A stretch of 54,061 nucleotides of DNA from Actinomycetes bacterium (GTDB lineage Bacteria > Actinomycetota > Acidimicrobiia > IMCC26256 > Chersky-534), in contig JAODBH010000265.1 of the NCBI GenBank assembly GCA_025463865.1, positions 1 to 54,061 of the forward strand, given 5' to 3'. The notes below the pieces were generated by a model. The model searched no databases. It saw nothing but the letters and a program-made list of their open reading frames with translations, and was not told where the DNA came from. Made by a program: the position numbers and the translations under genes. Below are positions 17,053 to 25,918 of this stretch, piece after piece; the first letter of the stretch is position 1, and each line of letters opens with the position of its first letter.

Positions 17053-17736
17053 CTAGCTCGCGAGCCGCACCCGGGTAGCGGTGCCGCGCCGCTCGACCCG
17101 CACGTCGGTGGCCCGGTCGGACAGGAGACCGTGGCCGGCACCGAGGCCCGTCCACTCCGACCGCTCCGCGTACAGCCGCAACGCGGCCTCGGCCGGCCAG
17201 TCACCCATGGCGACCAGGACCGCGCCCCGCTCGCGTGCCCGCGCCGCGAGCCTCCGGGCGTCGCCGTGGCGGGCGTGCACCGGCACCGCGGTGAGCACGA
17301 GCGTCATCCCCTCGAGCAACGCGGCCACGACCGTGGGCCAGCGTTGGGCCGAGACGTCGCGGATCACCGCGAGCCGCTCGAGCGCGACGCCCTGTTGGTG
17401 CGCCGCGAGCCCTCCGAGGGTGCCGTGCGGATCGACGGCCGCAGCCCATTCCCCCGCCGCGGTGGCCGCGGCGGCGAGCTGCAAACCGAGGGTTGCGGTC
17501 CCGGACCCGGGCACGCCGTCGACCGTGACGACCGTGCCGCGCTGGAGCCCCTCCGGCAGGATCTCCGCGAGCGGGCCGGGCAGGGCGAGGGCGCGCTCCC
17601 GGGCCAGGACCAGGGGTCGGCCGCGCTCCCCCGCCACCCGGAGCAGCTCGCGGGCCCCGGCGTCGCGGCTCGGAAGATCGCGACGGGGATCGTCCCGACG
17701 GGTCCCGGGGGGATGGGGAAGTGCGGCCAACGCCAT
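17053..17736 (-). CDS. imuA': ImuA' RecA-like mutasome protein
   Basis: This is 227 residues from ATG 17736; the track ORF to 17874 reads through the LexA box. The fold is RecA-like, but the Walker A loop reads VDGVPGSGTATLGLQLA, without the usual Lys-Ser/Thr, so ATP binding in the standard way is doubtful. The rest (GVALERLAVIRDVSAQRW, LTAVPVHARHGDARRLAARARERGAVLVAMG) matches actinobacterial ImuA'. It acts with ImuB and DnaE2 in translesion synthesis. The LexA box centre is about 21 nt upstream of the start codon, so LexA would block initiation directly. It is the first gene of imuA'-imuB and possibly the methyltransferase. Confidence 0.9.
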   Translation of the reverse strand: MALAALPHPPGTRRDDPRRDLPSRDAGARELLRVAGERGRPLVLARERALALPGPLAEILPEGLQRGTVVTVDGVPGSGTATLGLQLAAAATAAGEWAAAVDPHGTLGGLAAHQQGVALERLAVIRDVSAQRWPTVVAALLEGMTLVLTAVPVHARHGDARRLAARARERGAVLVAMGDWPAEAALRLYAERSEWTGLGAGHGLLSDRATDVRVERRGTATRVRLAS

Positions 17737-17746
17737 GCCGGTCACC

Positions 17747-17768
17747 GTACCGAACGTATGTTCGGTAC
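17747..17768. promoter_or_regulatory. LexA (SOS) box upstream of imuA'-imuB
   Basis: CGAACGTATGTTCG (17751-17764) is identical to the dnaE2 box, and here the dyad extends outward to GTAC...GTAC (22 bp, imperfect only at the centre). It lies 14 nt upstream of the imuA' ATG. Identical cores at both loci argue for coordinated induction of the mutasome. Confidence 0.92.
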
Positions 17769-17807
17769 GGCAAATGTGATGAGTCGCCCGGAGGCGGAAG
17801 ACGCTCC

Positions 17808-18173
17808 CTACGCGGCGGGTTCGGGCGGGAACACCGGCTCGACACCGATGGCCCGCAACGAGTCGGGCGACCAACCCGCGTCGTCGCCGTAGTACCCGAA
17901 GAGGTGCTCGATGACCTCCACGACCTTCGGCTCGAGCTCAGGCCAGTCGTCCGGGGCGGCCTGCACCGTCACCACGTTCGAGTACACCGTGACCCGCTGG
18001 GCGCCCAGGTCGAACAGCCGCCGGGCGAGCACGTCGGGCGGGCGGGCGCCCACGGTGTCGGCCGGCGTCTCGTAGGTCACGATCTCCATACCGGTGATCG
18101 AGCGGTTCGCATCGAAGAAGCGCACCGCGGGTGAAGCACCCGCGCGCGTCGTCACGGTGATCGGCTGGCCCAT
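17808..18173 (-). CDS. Nfu/NifU N-terminal-domain-like protein
   Basis: This 121-residue protein starts at ATG 18173 (MGQPITVT). It contains RRLFDLGAQRVTVYSNVVTVQAAPDDWPELEPKVVEVIEHLFGYYGDDAG, which resembles the Nfu_N domain found in Fe-S scaffold proteins (a surface patch followed by 'DW.ELKP.v...i'). The Fe-S-binding CxxC domain of full Nfu proteins is absent. Stand-alone copies are common in actinobacteria, with unknown function. It is divergent from the AI-2E-type transporter gene with 66 nt between them. I am moderately sure of the family and unsure of the role. Confidence 0.7.
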   Translation of the reverse strand: MGQPITVTTRAGASPAVRFFDANRSITGMEIVTYETPADTVGARPPDVLARRLFDLGAQRVTVYSNVVTVQAAPDDWPELEPKVVEVIEHLFGYYGDDAGWSPDSLRAIGVEPVFPPEPAA

Positions 18174-18239
18174 GGGCGCAGACAGTAACAAGCGCCCGTG
18201 GTGCGTTGGGAAGCCAGGCGACCGCACTACGTTGGCGCG

Positions 18240-19472
18240 ATGGCCACCGATGAGCCGGGACGTCCGGACGACGGCCTCGACCCTCCCCGGGATCTCCCGG
18301 ACGACATCCCGGGTGGCTCACGCGGCGAATTTGGACGCGCGGAATCCGCAAGCGCGGAATCCGGACCCGCGGTCGCGGGCGCCCCGGTGGACCGGGCGCC
18401 CATCCCCACCCGGCGCTACGTCGCGTTCTGGGGCACCGGGGTCGTCATCGTGGGAGGCGCGTACCTCCTGCTCCAGCTCATCGGCAGCCTCTCCCACCTG
18501 ATCTCGTGGCTCATCATCGCCCTCTTCTTCGCCACGCTGCTCAACCCGCTGGTGAACTTCGCCCAGCACAAGATGCACATGCCGCGCGTCGTCTCCGTCA
18601 TCGTCGTGTTCCTCTTGGGCATCCTCCTCCTGAGCGCGATCACCTACGCGTTCGTCAAACCCGTCTACTCCGCGGGCCGCAAGTTCGCCGACGACATCCC
18701 GCAGCTCACCAAGGACGCCGAGAAGGGCCGCGGCCCGTTCGGCAAGATCGTGAAGAAGTACCACGTCGACCGCTGGGTCCGGCAGAACGCGCCCAAGCTC
18801 CGCAGCCAGCTGAGCGACGCGGGCGGGCCGGCGATCACCGCGCTGGGCAAGATCCTGAGCGGCATCGTCGCCACGGTGACGATCCTCGTGCTCACGTTCC
18901 TGCTCCTGCTCGAGGCGCCCCTGCTCATCGAGGGCTTCCTCGCGCTCTTTCCCCCGAAACGCGCGCAACGGATCCGACGCGTCGGCAGCGAAGCGACCCG
19001 AGCGGTCAGCGGCTACATGGGCGGCAACGTCGTCATCTCGATCATCGCGGGCGTCGCGACCTACATCTTCCTGCGCGTCACGGGCGTCCCGTTCGCCGGC
19101 GTGCTCGCGCTCTGGGTCGCGTTCGCCGACCTCATCCCGCTCGTCGGGGCGACGCTCGGCGCGATCCCGCCGATCTTCGTGGCCCTGCTCGACCGGCCGG
19201 TCCTCGGTCTCTTCACGCTGATCTTCTTCGTCGTCTACCAGCAGTTCGAGAACCACGTCCTGCAGACGACGATCATGGCGAAGACCGTCAAGCTCAACCC
19301 GCTGCTCGTCATCCTGTCGGTGATCATCGGGGTCGAGCTCGGCGGCTTCGTCGGCGCGGTGTTGGCCATCCCGGCCGCGGGCGTGATCCAGATCGTGTTC
19401 AAGGAGATCTGGTACGACCGTGAGGAACGGATCCGCGCCGCACTCGCGCTCGGCAGCGAGAAGCTCGAGTAG
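18240..19472 (+). CDS. AI-2E/PerM family membrane transporter
   Basis: This is a 410-residue protein with an acidic, disordered N-terminus (about 60 residues) and seven to eight hydrophobic segments. The family marks are LISWLIIALFFATLLNPLVNF near the start, a long soluble stretch (GRKFADDIPQLTKDAEKG) between helices, and the C-terminal ADLIPLVGATLGAIPPIFVALL plus QQFENHVLQTTIMAKTVKLNPLLVILSVIIG. Members export small molecules or act as Na+/H+ antiporters; the AI-2 label comes from one E. coli member and need not apply. ATG 18240 is preferred over the upstream GTG at 18198. Confidence 0.9.
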   Translation: MATDEPGRPDDGLDPPRDLPDDIPGGSRGEFGRAESASAESGPAVAGAPVDRAPIPTRRYVAFWGTGVVIVGGAYLLLQLIGSLSHLISWLIIALFFATLLNPLVNFAQHKMHMPRVVSVIVVFLLGILLLSAITYAFVKPVYSAGRKFADDIPQLTKDAEKGRGPFGKIVKKYHVDRWVRQNAPKLRSQLSDAGGPAITALGKILSGIVATVTILVLTFLLLLEAPLLIEGFLALFPPKRAQRIRRVGSEATRAVSGYMGGNVVISIIAGVATYIFLRVTGVPFAGVLALWVAFADLIPLVGATLGAIPPIFVALLDRPVLGLFTLIFFVVYQQFENHVLQTTIMAKTVKLNPLLVILSVIIGVELGGFVGAVLAIPAAGVIQIVFKEIWYDREERIRAALALGSEKLE

Positions 19473-19484
19473 GCCCGCCGACGC

Positions 19485-20168
19485 TCAGCCGGTGGTGTGG
19501 AAGAGCCGCCCCGGCGCCGGCGGCAGGCCCGGCCACGGCAGGCTGTCCATGAAGATCCAGGTGCGGCGGTGGATCGACGTCGGGCCGTGCGCCCGCAGCG
19601 CGTACTGGTGGACCGGCGCGGGATATCCCCGGTTCGACTCGAAGCCGTAGGCCGGGAAGTGCTCGGCCTCCTCGGCCATCAGCGCGTCGCGCGTCACCTT
19701 GGCGATCACGCTCGCGGCTGCGACCGCGAGCGAGCTCGAGTCGCCTTTGATCACCGTGGTGCAGCGGCTGCCGAGACCGATGTAGTCGTGGTTGCCGTCG
19801 AGGATCACGCGGTCGGGCACCAGCCCCTGCGCCGCGAGGTCGTCGAGCGCGCGGGTGGCCGCGAGCCGCAGCGCCGCGGTCATGCCCAGCTCATCGCACT
19901 CGCGATGGCTGGCGTGACCGACCGCGATGCCGACGGCCCAGCGCCGGATCCGCTTCGCCGCGGCCTCGCGTTGATCGTGGCTGAGCATCTTCGAGTCGCG
20001 GACGCCCGCAAGGGACTTGTCGGGCGGGATCACCGCGCCGACCGTGACCGGTCCGGCCCACGCGCCCCGGCCGACCTCGTCGATCCCGCACACGACCGCC
20101 TCGCCGTTCCGCCAGCATTTCCGCTCGAGGCGGAGCGAGGGGCGCGGCGAGGCCGCGATCGCGTTCAC
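19485..20168 (-). CDS. rnhB: Ribonuclease HII
   Basis: The 227-residue protein carries the RNase HII active-site set: GIDEVGRGAWAGPV (Asp and Glu), RDSKMLS, VILDGNHDYIG and SLAVAAASVIAKVTRD. It removes RNA and single ribonucleotides from DNA duplexes. GTG 20168 is chosen because the frame upstream is not family-like and the next gene ends at 20194. It is convergent with the AI-2E gene and probably follows the HAD phosphatase gene in one transcript. Confidence 0.94.
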   Translation of the reverse strand: MNAIAASPRPSLRLERKCWRNGEAVVCGIDEVGRGAWAGPVTVGAVIPPDKSLAGVRDSKMLSHDQREAAAKRIRRWAVGIAVGHASHRECDELGMTAALRLAATRALDDLAAQGLVPDRVILDGNHDYIGLGSRCTTVIKGDSSSLAVAAASVIAKVTRDALMAEEAEHFPAYGFESNRGYPAPVHQYALRAHGPTSIHRRTWIFMDSLPWPGLPPAPGRLFHTTG

Positions 20169-20193
20169 GCGTCCGAACGTAGTGCCCGGACGA

Positions 20194-20850
20194 TCACGAC
20201 CGCAGCAACGCGTCACGTACGTCGCGCAGCGTGACGTAGGAGGTGTACGGCACGCCCGCCTCCCCACACCACGCGGCGAGACCGGCCTTGGCGAAGACGA
20301 TGTCTGCGATCGAGGCCGCCCGCCGGTCGCTGGCTCCGTCTCCCACCATCACCGTGGTCCGGCCGCGGGCGGCCGCGGCCCGGATCGGCGCCTGCTTGCA
20401 CACGCCGCAGAGCTGGCAGGCGCAGGTGGGATCCCCGAACGGAAAGCGCAGCTCGCGGGTGGTCCAGTCGACCCGGTTGACATAGAGGTCGACGTCGACC
20501 GCGGCCGCGCGGCAGTGCTCCTCCACGTAGAAGCCGAAGCCGTCGGAGAGAACCGCGACCTCTGCTCCCGCGCCGCGGAGGTCGGCGACGAGCGCAGGGA
20601 AGCCCGGGTCGAGGGGTACTTCCATGGCGGTGACCAGCAGCTCCGGTTCGGACGCGTCCACCAACGCCCATTGGCCGGTGATCGTGTCGCGGCTGCCGAG
20701 CTCGCCCCCGACGAAGGCCGCGTCGAGCTCCTCCCAACCCGGGTGTCCGTGCCGTTCGAGCAGCACGAGCCCGATGTCGAGCGTGCTGACCGTGCCGTCG
20801 AAATCCAGGAACACCGAGGCGTTGGACGGATCGAATCGGGGTGGGGACAT
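20194..20850 (-). CDS. HAD-IB (MtnX/SerB-like) phosphatase
   Basis: This is 218 residues from ATG 20850. The HAD nucleophile motif FLDFDGTVSTLD is at about residues 15-26, VAVLSDGFGFYV supplies motif II, and the metal-binding VMVGDGASDRRAA supplies motif IV. A Cys-rich insertion (CACQLCGVCK) resembles the one seen in MtnX-like 2-hydroxy-3-keto-5-methylthiopentenyl-1-phosphate phosphatases and may bind a metal. Whether it belongs to methionine salvage is unproven, since no other mtn gene is in the window. The longer track start at 20943 overlaps the alpha-mannosidase 5' end. Confidence 0.85.
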   Translation of the reverse strand: MSPPRFDPSNASVFLDFDGTVSTLDIGLVLLERHGHPGWEELDAAFVGGELGSRDTITGQWALVDASEPELLVTAMEVPLDPGFPALVADLRGAGAEVAVLSDGFGFYVEEHCRAAAVDVDLYVNRVDWTTRELRFPFGDPTCACQLCGVCKQAPIRAAAARGRTTVMVGDGASDRRAASIADIVFAKAGLAAWCGEAGVPYTSYVTLRDVRDALLRS

Positions 20851-20905
20851 CGTCCGGGCATCGTAGGACGGGCCGCCGGCGACAGGCGCGCCGTACGCTT
20901 CCCGG

Positions 20906-23665
20906 ATGACCGAGCCGATCACCGTCGCCGTCGTCCCGCACACGCACTGGGACCGCGAGTGGTACCAGCCGTACCAGACGTTCCGGCTCCGGCTCGTCGG
21001 CCTGCTCGACGAGCTGCTCGACGTGCTGGAGGGCGACCCCGGCTACAGGCGGTTCCTCCTCGACGGCCAGACCGCGGTGGTCGACGACTACCTCGCGATC
21101 CGGCCCGAGAACGAGGGCCGGCTGCGCGCGCTGATCGCGTCGGGACGCATCCTGCTCGGTCCCTGGTCGATCCTGATGGACGAGTACATGGTCTCGGGCG
21201 AGACGATCATCCGCGACCTCCAACGCGGGATCCGCCGCGGCGACGAGCTCGGTGGCGCGATGAACGTCGGCTATCTGCCCGACATGTTCGGCCACATCGC
21301 GCAGATGCCGCAGATCCTCGCCCTGGCGGGTCTGGCCCACGCGGTGGTGTGGCGCGGCGTTCCCAGCCCGATCGACCGCAGCGCGTTCTGGTGGGACGCA
21401 CCCGACGGGTCGCGGGTGCGGGCCGAGTACCTCTGGGGCTCGTACTCCAACGGGCGAGACCTCGCCGACGACCCCGCGCAGCTCGTCACCCGGGCCGTCA
21501 ACTACCGCTCCGAGCTCGGCGCCGCCTATCTCGAGCCCGGCGGCATGCTGCTCATGAACGGCACCGACCACCAGCTGCCCCAACCGTGGCTGGGCCGGAT
21601 CGTCGCCGAAGCCAACGCGGCGCAGTCCGACTACCGCTTCGAGGTGACCTCCCTCGCGGAGTACCTGCCGAAGCAGCCGACGGTCGGCCTGCCCGCATGG
21701 CGGGGCGAGCTGCGCTCCGGCTACCGCAGCAACGTGCTGATGGGCGTGGCGTCGAACCACGTCGACGTCCACCAGCTCTGCGCGAGCGCAGAACGGGCAC
21801 TCGAGAAGCGGGGCGAGCCGCTCAGCGCGCTGGTGCTCCCGCCGGCGCGCTACCCGCGCGCGTTGGTCGACGAGGCGTGGAACCAGCTCGTGCTCAACAG
21901 CGCCCACGACTCGTCCTGCGCGTGCAGCGTCGACGAGGTGGTCGACGCCGTGCGGGTCCGCTACCAGGAGGCGTTCCGGATCGCCGACGGCCTCGCCGGC
22001 ATCGCGATCACGCAGCTCGCCCGCGAGGTCGCGGCCGAACCGGGTTCGACGGTGGTCGTGAACGCGTCCGCCCACGAGCGCGGCGGTCTCGTCGAGCTCA
22101 CGCTGACGGGCGACGGCCCGGTCCACCTCGTCGGACCCGGCGGTGAGGCCTACCCGACGCAGATCCTGAGCTCGACCGCGACTCCGGGCTTCAGCAGCGG
22201 CGGCGTCGGCGAAGAGGCGCGTTGGCTCCTCGAGCTGATGCGGGGCAACGAGTTCGGCGGCGCTCCCATCTCCCGCTACTCGATCTCCGAGACCGACGAC
22301 GAGGGTGGCGACGGAGTCCCGGGCCTCGACGTCGAGATGCAGGTCGCGGAGCCGCTCGAGGACCGGTGCCCGCTCGACGAGCTGCGCCAGCGGGTCGAGG
22401 CCGCGATCGACGCCCGCCGGCGCGTCGGCCTCTCCGTGGTGCTCGCGCCGCGGCGGGACGTCGTCGCCGCGGTCGGCCCGGTACCCGGCTTCGGATGGAG
22501 CACCTTCCGGGCCGTTCCGGGCCCAGGTCCGTTCGCCGACGTCAGCGCGACCCACGGGTCGATGACGAACGAGCACCTGACCGTGAGCGTAAGCGAGCAC
22601 AACGGCACCTTCACGATCCGCACCCTCGACGGCGTCGAGGTGCGCGGCCTCAACCGCTACGTCGACGGCGGCGACGGTGGCGACACCTACAACTACTCGC
22701 CACCCACCGAAGACGTCGTCATCAGCGCCCCCGACTCGGTGCGCGTCGACACGCTCGAATCGGGACCGGTGCGGGCCCGCGTCGCGATCGAGGCCGACTA
22801 CACGCTTCCGACCCACGCAGTCGGCGACGAGCGCGACTGCAGCCGCCGCGCGTCCGAGCGCGCCACGGTCACCATCCGCACCGTGCTCGAGCTGCGGGCC
22901 CATGAGCCGTTCGTGCGCGTCCACACCGAGCTCGACCACCAGATCCGGGACCACCGCCTCCGCGCGCACTTCCCCCTGCCGGCGCCGGTCACGGGCTCCG
23001 ACGCCGAATGCGCGTTCGCGGTCGTCCACCGGGGACTGACCGCCGAGGGAGGGCCGAGCGAGACCGGTCTCCCGACGTTCGTGTCCCGGCGCTTCGTCGA
23101 CGCGACCGACGGCGAGGTCGGCCTCGCCCTGCTCCACGACGGCCTCCTCGAATACGAGGTCGTCGACGAAGGTCGCGAGCTGGCGCTCACGCTCCTACGC
23201 GCCACCGGCTACCTCTCCCGCTCACAGCCGTCGTTGCGGCCCAACCCGGCCGGCCCGCTCGAGCCCACGCCGGGAGCCCAGGTGCCCGGTCCGCTCGCGT
23301 TCGACTACGCGGTGCTCCTCCACCGCGGCACCGGTGGGCAAGCGCGTCTGCACGCGCGGGCCGACGAGTTCCTCGTGCCCCTCGACCGCGTCTTCGGCGG
23401 CAGTGGCGCCGACGCGCCCCGAGCCCCGAAGGGCCAGCTCCTGTCGGTCGAAGGCGCGGAGGTGAGCGCGGTCACCCGCGACCCCGACGGTGCCCTCGTG
23501 GTCCGGGTCTTCAACCCGGCCCCGGTGGCCGGTGAGGTCCGCATCGCCGACGAGCGTGGCGCGCGCACCGGCACCTCCATCGATCTCCGCGGCCGACCGG
23601 GCGCCGAGTTCACTGGAACTCGAAGCCTCCGCCCGTGGGAGATCGCGTCGCTGCGCCTCGACTGA
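20906..23665 (+). CDS. Glycoside hydrolase family 38 alpha-mannosidase
   Basis: This 919-residue enzyme has the full GH38 arrangement. The zinc site starts in VVPHTHWDREW (His12 and Asp16), the catalytic nucleophile Asp is in GYLPDMFGHIAQMPQIL (about residue 126), and NSAHDSSCACSVDEVVDAVR provides the distal zinc His/active-site region. The all-beta C-terminal half includes ELRAHEPFVRVHTELDHQIRDHRLRAHFP. GH38 enzymes cleave alpha-mannosides from glycans or glycolipids. There is no signal peptide, so it probably acts in the cytoplasm. Its 3' end overlaps the convergent gene by 56 nt. That gene may be functionally linked. Confidence 0.93.
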   Translation: MTEPITVAVVPHTHWDREWYQPYQTFRLRLVGLLDELLDVLEGDPGYRRFLLDGQTAVVDDYLAIRPENEGRLRALIASGRILLGPWSILMDEYMVSGETIIRDLQRGIRRGDELGGAMNVGYLPDMFGHIAQMPQILALAGLAHAVVWRGVPSPIDRSAFWWDAPDGSRVRAEYLWGSYSNGRDLADDPAQLVTRAVNYRSELGAAYLEPGGMLLMNGTDHQLPQPWLGRIVAEANAAQSDYRFEVTSLAEYLPKQPTVGLPAWRGELRSGYRSNVLMGVASNHVDVHQLCASAERALEKRGEPLSALVLPPARYPRALVDEAWNQLVLNSAHDSSCACSVDEVVDAVRVRYQEAFRIADGLAGIAITQLAREVAAEPGSTVVVNASAHERGGLVELTLTGDGPVHLVGPGGEAYPTQILSSTATPGFSSGGVGEEARWLLELMRGNEFGGAPISRYSISETDDEGGDGVPGLDVEMQVAEPLEDRCPLDELRQRVEAAIDARRRVGLSVVLAPRRDVVAAVGPVPGFGWSTFRAVPGPGPFADVSATHGSMTNEHLTVSVSEHNGTFTIRTLDGVEVRGLNRYVDGGDGGDTYNYSPPTEDVVISAPDSVRVDTLESGPVRARVAIEADYTLPTHAVGDERDCSRRASERATVTIRTVLELRAHEPFVRVHTELDHQIRDHRLRAHFPLPAPVTGSDAECAFAVVHRGLTAEGGPSETGLPTFVSRRFVDATDGEVGLALLHDGLLEYEVVDEGRELALTLLRATGYLSRSQPSLRPNPAGPLEPTPGAQVPGPLAFDYAVLLHRGTGGQARLHARADEFLVPLDRVFGGSGADAPRAPKGQLLSVEGAEVSAVTRDPDGALVVRVFNPAPVAGEVRIADERGARTGTSIDLRGRPGAEFTGTRSLRPWEIASLRLD

Positions 23666-24914
23666 GCTCCGCGCCGCTCACCGCGGGCAGGTCGAGCAGC
23701 GCGTCGCCTTCGAGCTCGGCCGACGACCAGGCCGGATCGAGGCCCGAGCTTCGCAACGGCCTCGGTGGTCCACCGGTGAGGGCCCAGAGGATCGCGGGCC
23801 GGGCGCCGTGCCAACGGACCGCGAAGCCGATGCGGGCGCCGTCGCGCAACGGCGCGTCGTGCACCTCGATCGCTCCCCCGAGCCAGGCGGGTGGCAGCGC
23901 GCGCAGGAGGTCGACCGATCCGTCCGGCTCCTCGTGCACCAGGACGTCGCGCAAGGTCAGGAGCAGCTCACTGCCGTCGACCGCAGCGAGGGCGTCGAGC
24001 GGATCGGCGATGGCGGCGCGACGCGAGGCTCGGCTGCGATCGCGCATCGAGAGCCGCTCCCACGCCGACACCGCTTCGGGATCGAGGCCCCAGTCCTCGA
24101 GCGCGGCCGCGTCGGCGGCGTCCGGGTCGACCGTGGCCCGCAGCATCGCCTGCACCCGCGCGTGCGTGGCGTCGCGGCTCACGACCTGGTCGGGGAGCCT
24201 GACCCGCAAGCCGCGGTCCAGTTGCGCGGTCCACCCGTTCCTGACGTCGTCGGCGGACACCAGGTCGGCGGGATCCAGCCGGATGCCGGCGGCCGCGGCC
24301 CGAGCGGCCCGGGTCGTCGGCGCGGGCGCCACCGAGAGGGCGAAGTGGGCCGTGGTCCGGTGCGTGACTGGATACAGGAGCGCGCACGCGGCTCCCGGCT
24401 TCAGTTCGAAGGGCACGAACGGGTCGGCGCGGGCACTGCCGCCGGTGACGATCGCGTCGAGCTCCCGGATCGAGCCCGCGTGGGCCCAACGGGCCGGAGG
24501 GATACGGGCACCGAGCACGGGCGCGTCGCCGAGGAACGCGGTCGCGTCGCGCACCGTGACCCGTTGTGACCGGCGCCGATGGTTCTGCACCACGAGCGTG
24601 ACTACGAACGGCACCGGCGCGGTGTTCTCGATCTCGTAGGCGAGGAGGCCGTGGGCGCCACCGACGCCGTAGACGGTTTGGCGCGCGTCACCACTCGGGA
24701 TCCGCACCGAGGTCTCCACGATCGGGAAGCCGTCGTCGACCGTTTGACGGGTCACCGACTCGGCTGCCGGGCGGTGCCAGCGGTCGTCGGCCCCGATCCA
24801 CCAATCGAGACTCCAGGATGCGTCCCGGGTCGGGCTCACGGCCCCGTGGATGTCGACGTCGGCGACGTAGTTGGTGCCGAGCGTGCCGACGAGCGTCGGT
24901 GCCGGTCCGGTCAT
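23610..24914 (-). CDS. Conserved hypothetical protein, beta-rich N-terminal half
   Basis: This is 434 residues from ATG 24914, which overlaps the gpsA stop by four nt (ATGA), so translation is coupled. I do not recognise a named family. The N-terminal ~170 residues are beta-strand-rich with aromatic patches (DASWSLDWWIGADDRWHRPA, LLAYEIENTAPVPFVVTLVVQNHRRRSQRVTV), like the sandwich domains that precede catalytic barrels in some glycosidases. The rest is mixed helix with Asp-rich segments, and no clear catalytic motif is seen. The overlap with the GH38 gene hints at glycan metabolism; this is inference only. Confidence 0.75.
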   Translation of the reverse strand: MTGPAPTLVGTLGTNYVADVDIHGAVSPTRDASWSLDWWIGADDRWHRPAAESVTRQTVDDGFPIVETSVRIPSGDARQTVYGVGGAHGLLAYEIENTAPVPFVVTLVVQNHRRRSQRVTVRDATAFLGDAPVLGARIPPARWAHAGSIRELDAIVTGGSARADPFVPFELKPGAACALLYPVTHRTTAHFALSVAPAPTTRAARAAAAGIRLDPADLVSADDVRNGWTAQLDRGLRVRLPDQVVSRDATHARVQAMLRATVDPDAADAAALEDWGLDPEAVSAWERLSMRDRSRASRRAAIADPLDALAAVDGSELLLTLRDVLVHEEPDGSVDLLRALPPAWLGGAIEVHDAPLRDGARIGFAVRWHGARPAILWALTGGPPRPLRSSGLDPAWSSAELEGDALLDLPAVSGAELSRGAATRSPTGGGFEFQ

Positions 24915-25918
24915 CGGATCCCCCGCAGCTCGGGCTTCGCCTCGCGAAGCATCAGCGTCGCCACCAGGTCGGCAGGCTTGTGCCCTTCGTAGAGAACCGC
25001 GCCGACCTGCTCCGCGATCGGCATCTCGACTCCGTGGCGCCGCGCCAGCTCCAGGACGGCCCGGGTCGACCGCACGCCTTCGGCGACCATCCGCATCTCC
25101 GCGGTGATGTCGTCGAGGGTGCGGCCGCGGCCCAGCTCCACACCGACGGTCCGGTTCCGGCTCTTCGAGCTCGTGCAGGTGGCGACGAGGTCGCCCATGC
25201 CCGCGAGACCCGCGAACGTCAGCGGATCGCCGCCCAGCGCGACACCGAGCCGTGCCATCTCCGCGAGCCCGCGGGTCACCAGCGCGGCCTGGGTGTTCGA
25301 GCCGTAGCCGAGACCCTCGGCCACCCCGGCGGCGATCGCGATCACGTTCTTCACGGTTCCCGCGATCTCGCAGCCGGTCACGTCGGGATTCGTGTACACG
25401 CGGAAGCTGCCGGTCATGAACAGCTGCTGCAGGCCGGCGGCCGTGTCGTGGTCGCGCATCGCGATCACCGAAGCGGTCGGCTGCCCGTCCGCGACCTCCG
25501 CCGCGAGGTTGGGACCGGTGAGGGTCCCGATGCGATCCTCGCGGTGGTCGGGAAGGACCTCGGCCACCACCTCGGTCATGCGCTGCAGTGTGCCGACCTC
25601 GATCCCTTTGGAGAGGCTCACGACCGGTACGTCGGGACCGATCCGTCCGGCCGCACCGCTGAGCACCTGCCGGAAGCCGTGCGAGGGTACGCCCACCACG
25701 ACGACGTCGGCGCCGGCGCACGCATCGTCGATCGAGCTCGTGGCCCGCACGTTGGCGGCCAGCTCGAGCTCGGGCAGGTAGAGCGGGTTGCGGTGCTCGG
25801 CAGCGATGCGGAGCGCGAGCTCGGGCGAACGGGCCCAGAGCGCGACGTCGGCGTGGCGGCTGGCGATCGCCGCGACCGCGGTCCCCCAGGAGCCGGCCCC
25901 GATCACGGCGGCCTTCAC
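24911..25918 (-). CDS. gpsA: NAD(P)H-dependent glycerol-3-phosphate dehydrogenase
   Basis: The 335-residue enzyme starts at GTG 25918 with the nucleotide-binding VIGAGSWGTAVA. It carries VSLSKGIE, LTGPNLAAEVADGQPTAS, the catalytic Lys in GCEIAGTVKNVIAIAAGVAEGLG, and SKSRNRTVGVELGRG, all standard GpsA motifs. It reduces dihydroxyacetone phosphate to sn-glycerol-3-phosphate for phospholipid synthesis. Its GTG overlaps the stop of the upstream acyltransferase by four nt, so the two phospholipid genes are translationally coupled. Confidence 0.95.
   Translation of the reverse strand: MKAAVIGAGSWGTAVAAIASRHADVALWARSPELALRIAAEHRNPLYLPELELAANVRATSSIDDACAGADVVVVGVPSHGFRQVLSGAAGRIGPDVPVVSLSKGIEVGTLQRMTEVVAEVLPDHREDRIGTLTGPNLAAEVADGQPTASVIAMRDHDTAAGLQQLFMTGSFRVYTNPDVTGCEIAGTVKNVIAIAAGVAEGLGYGSNTQAALVTRGLAEMARLGVALGGDPLTFAGLAGMGDLVATCTSSKSRNRTVGVELGRGRTLDDITAEMRMVAEGVRSTRAVLELARRHGVEMPIAEQVGAVLYEGHKPADLVATLMLREAKPELRGIR

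Noticed and set aside
20213-23137. 974-residue minus-strand ORF opposite GH38
   Set aside because: Antisense to a complete alpha-mannosidase and without recognisable domains.
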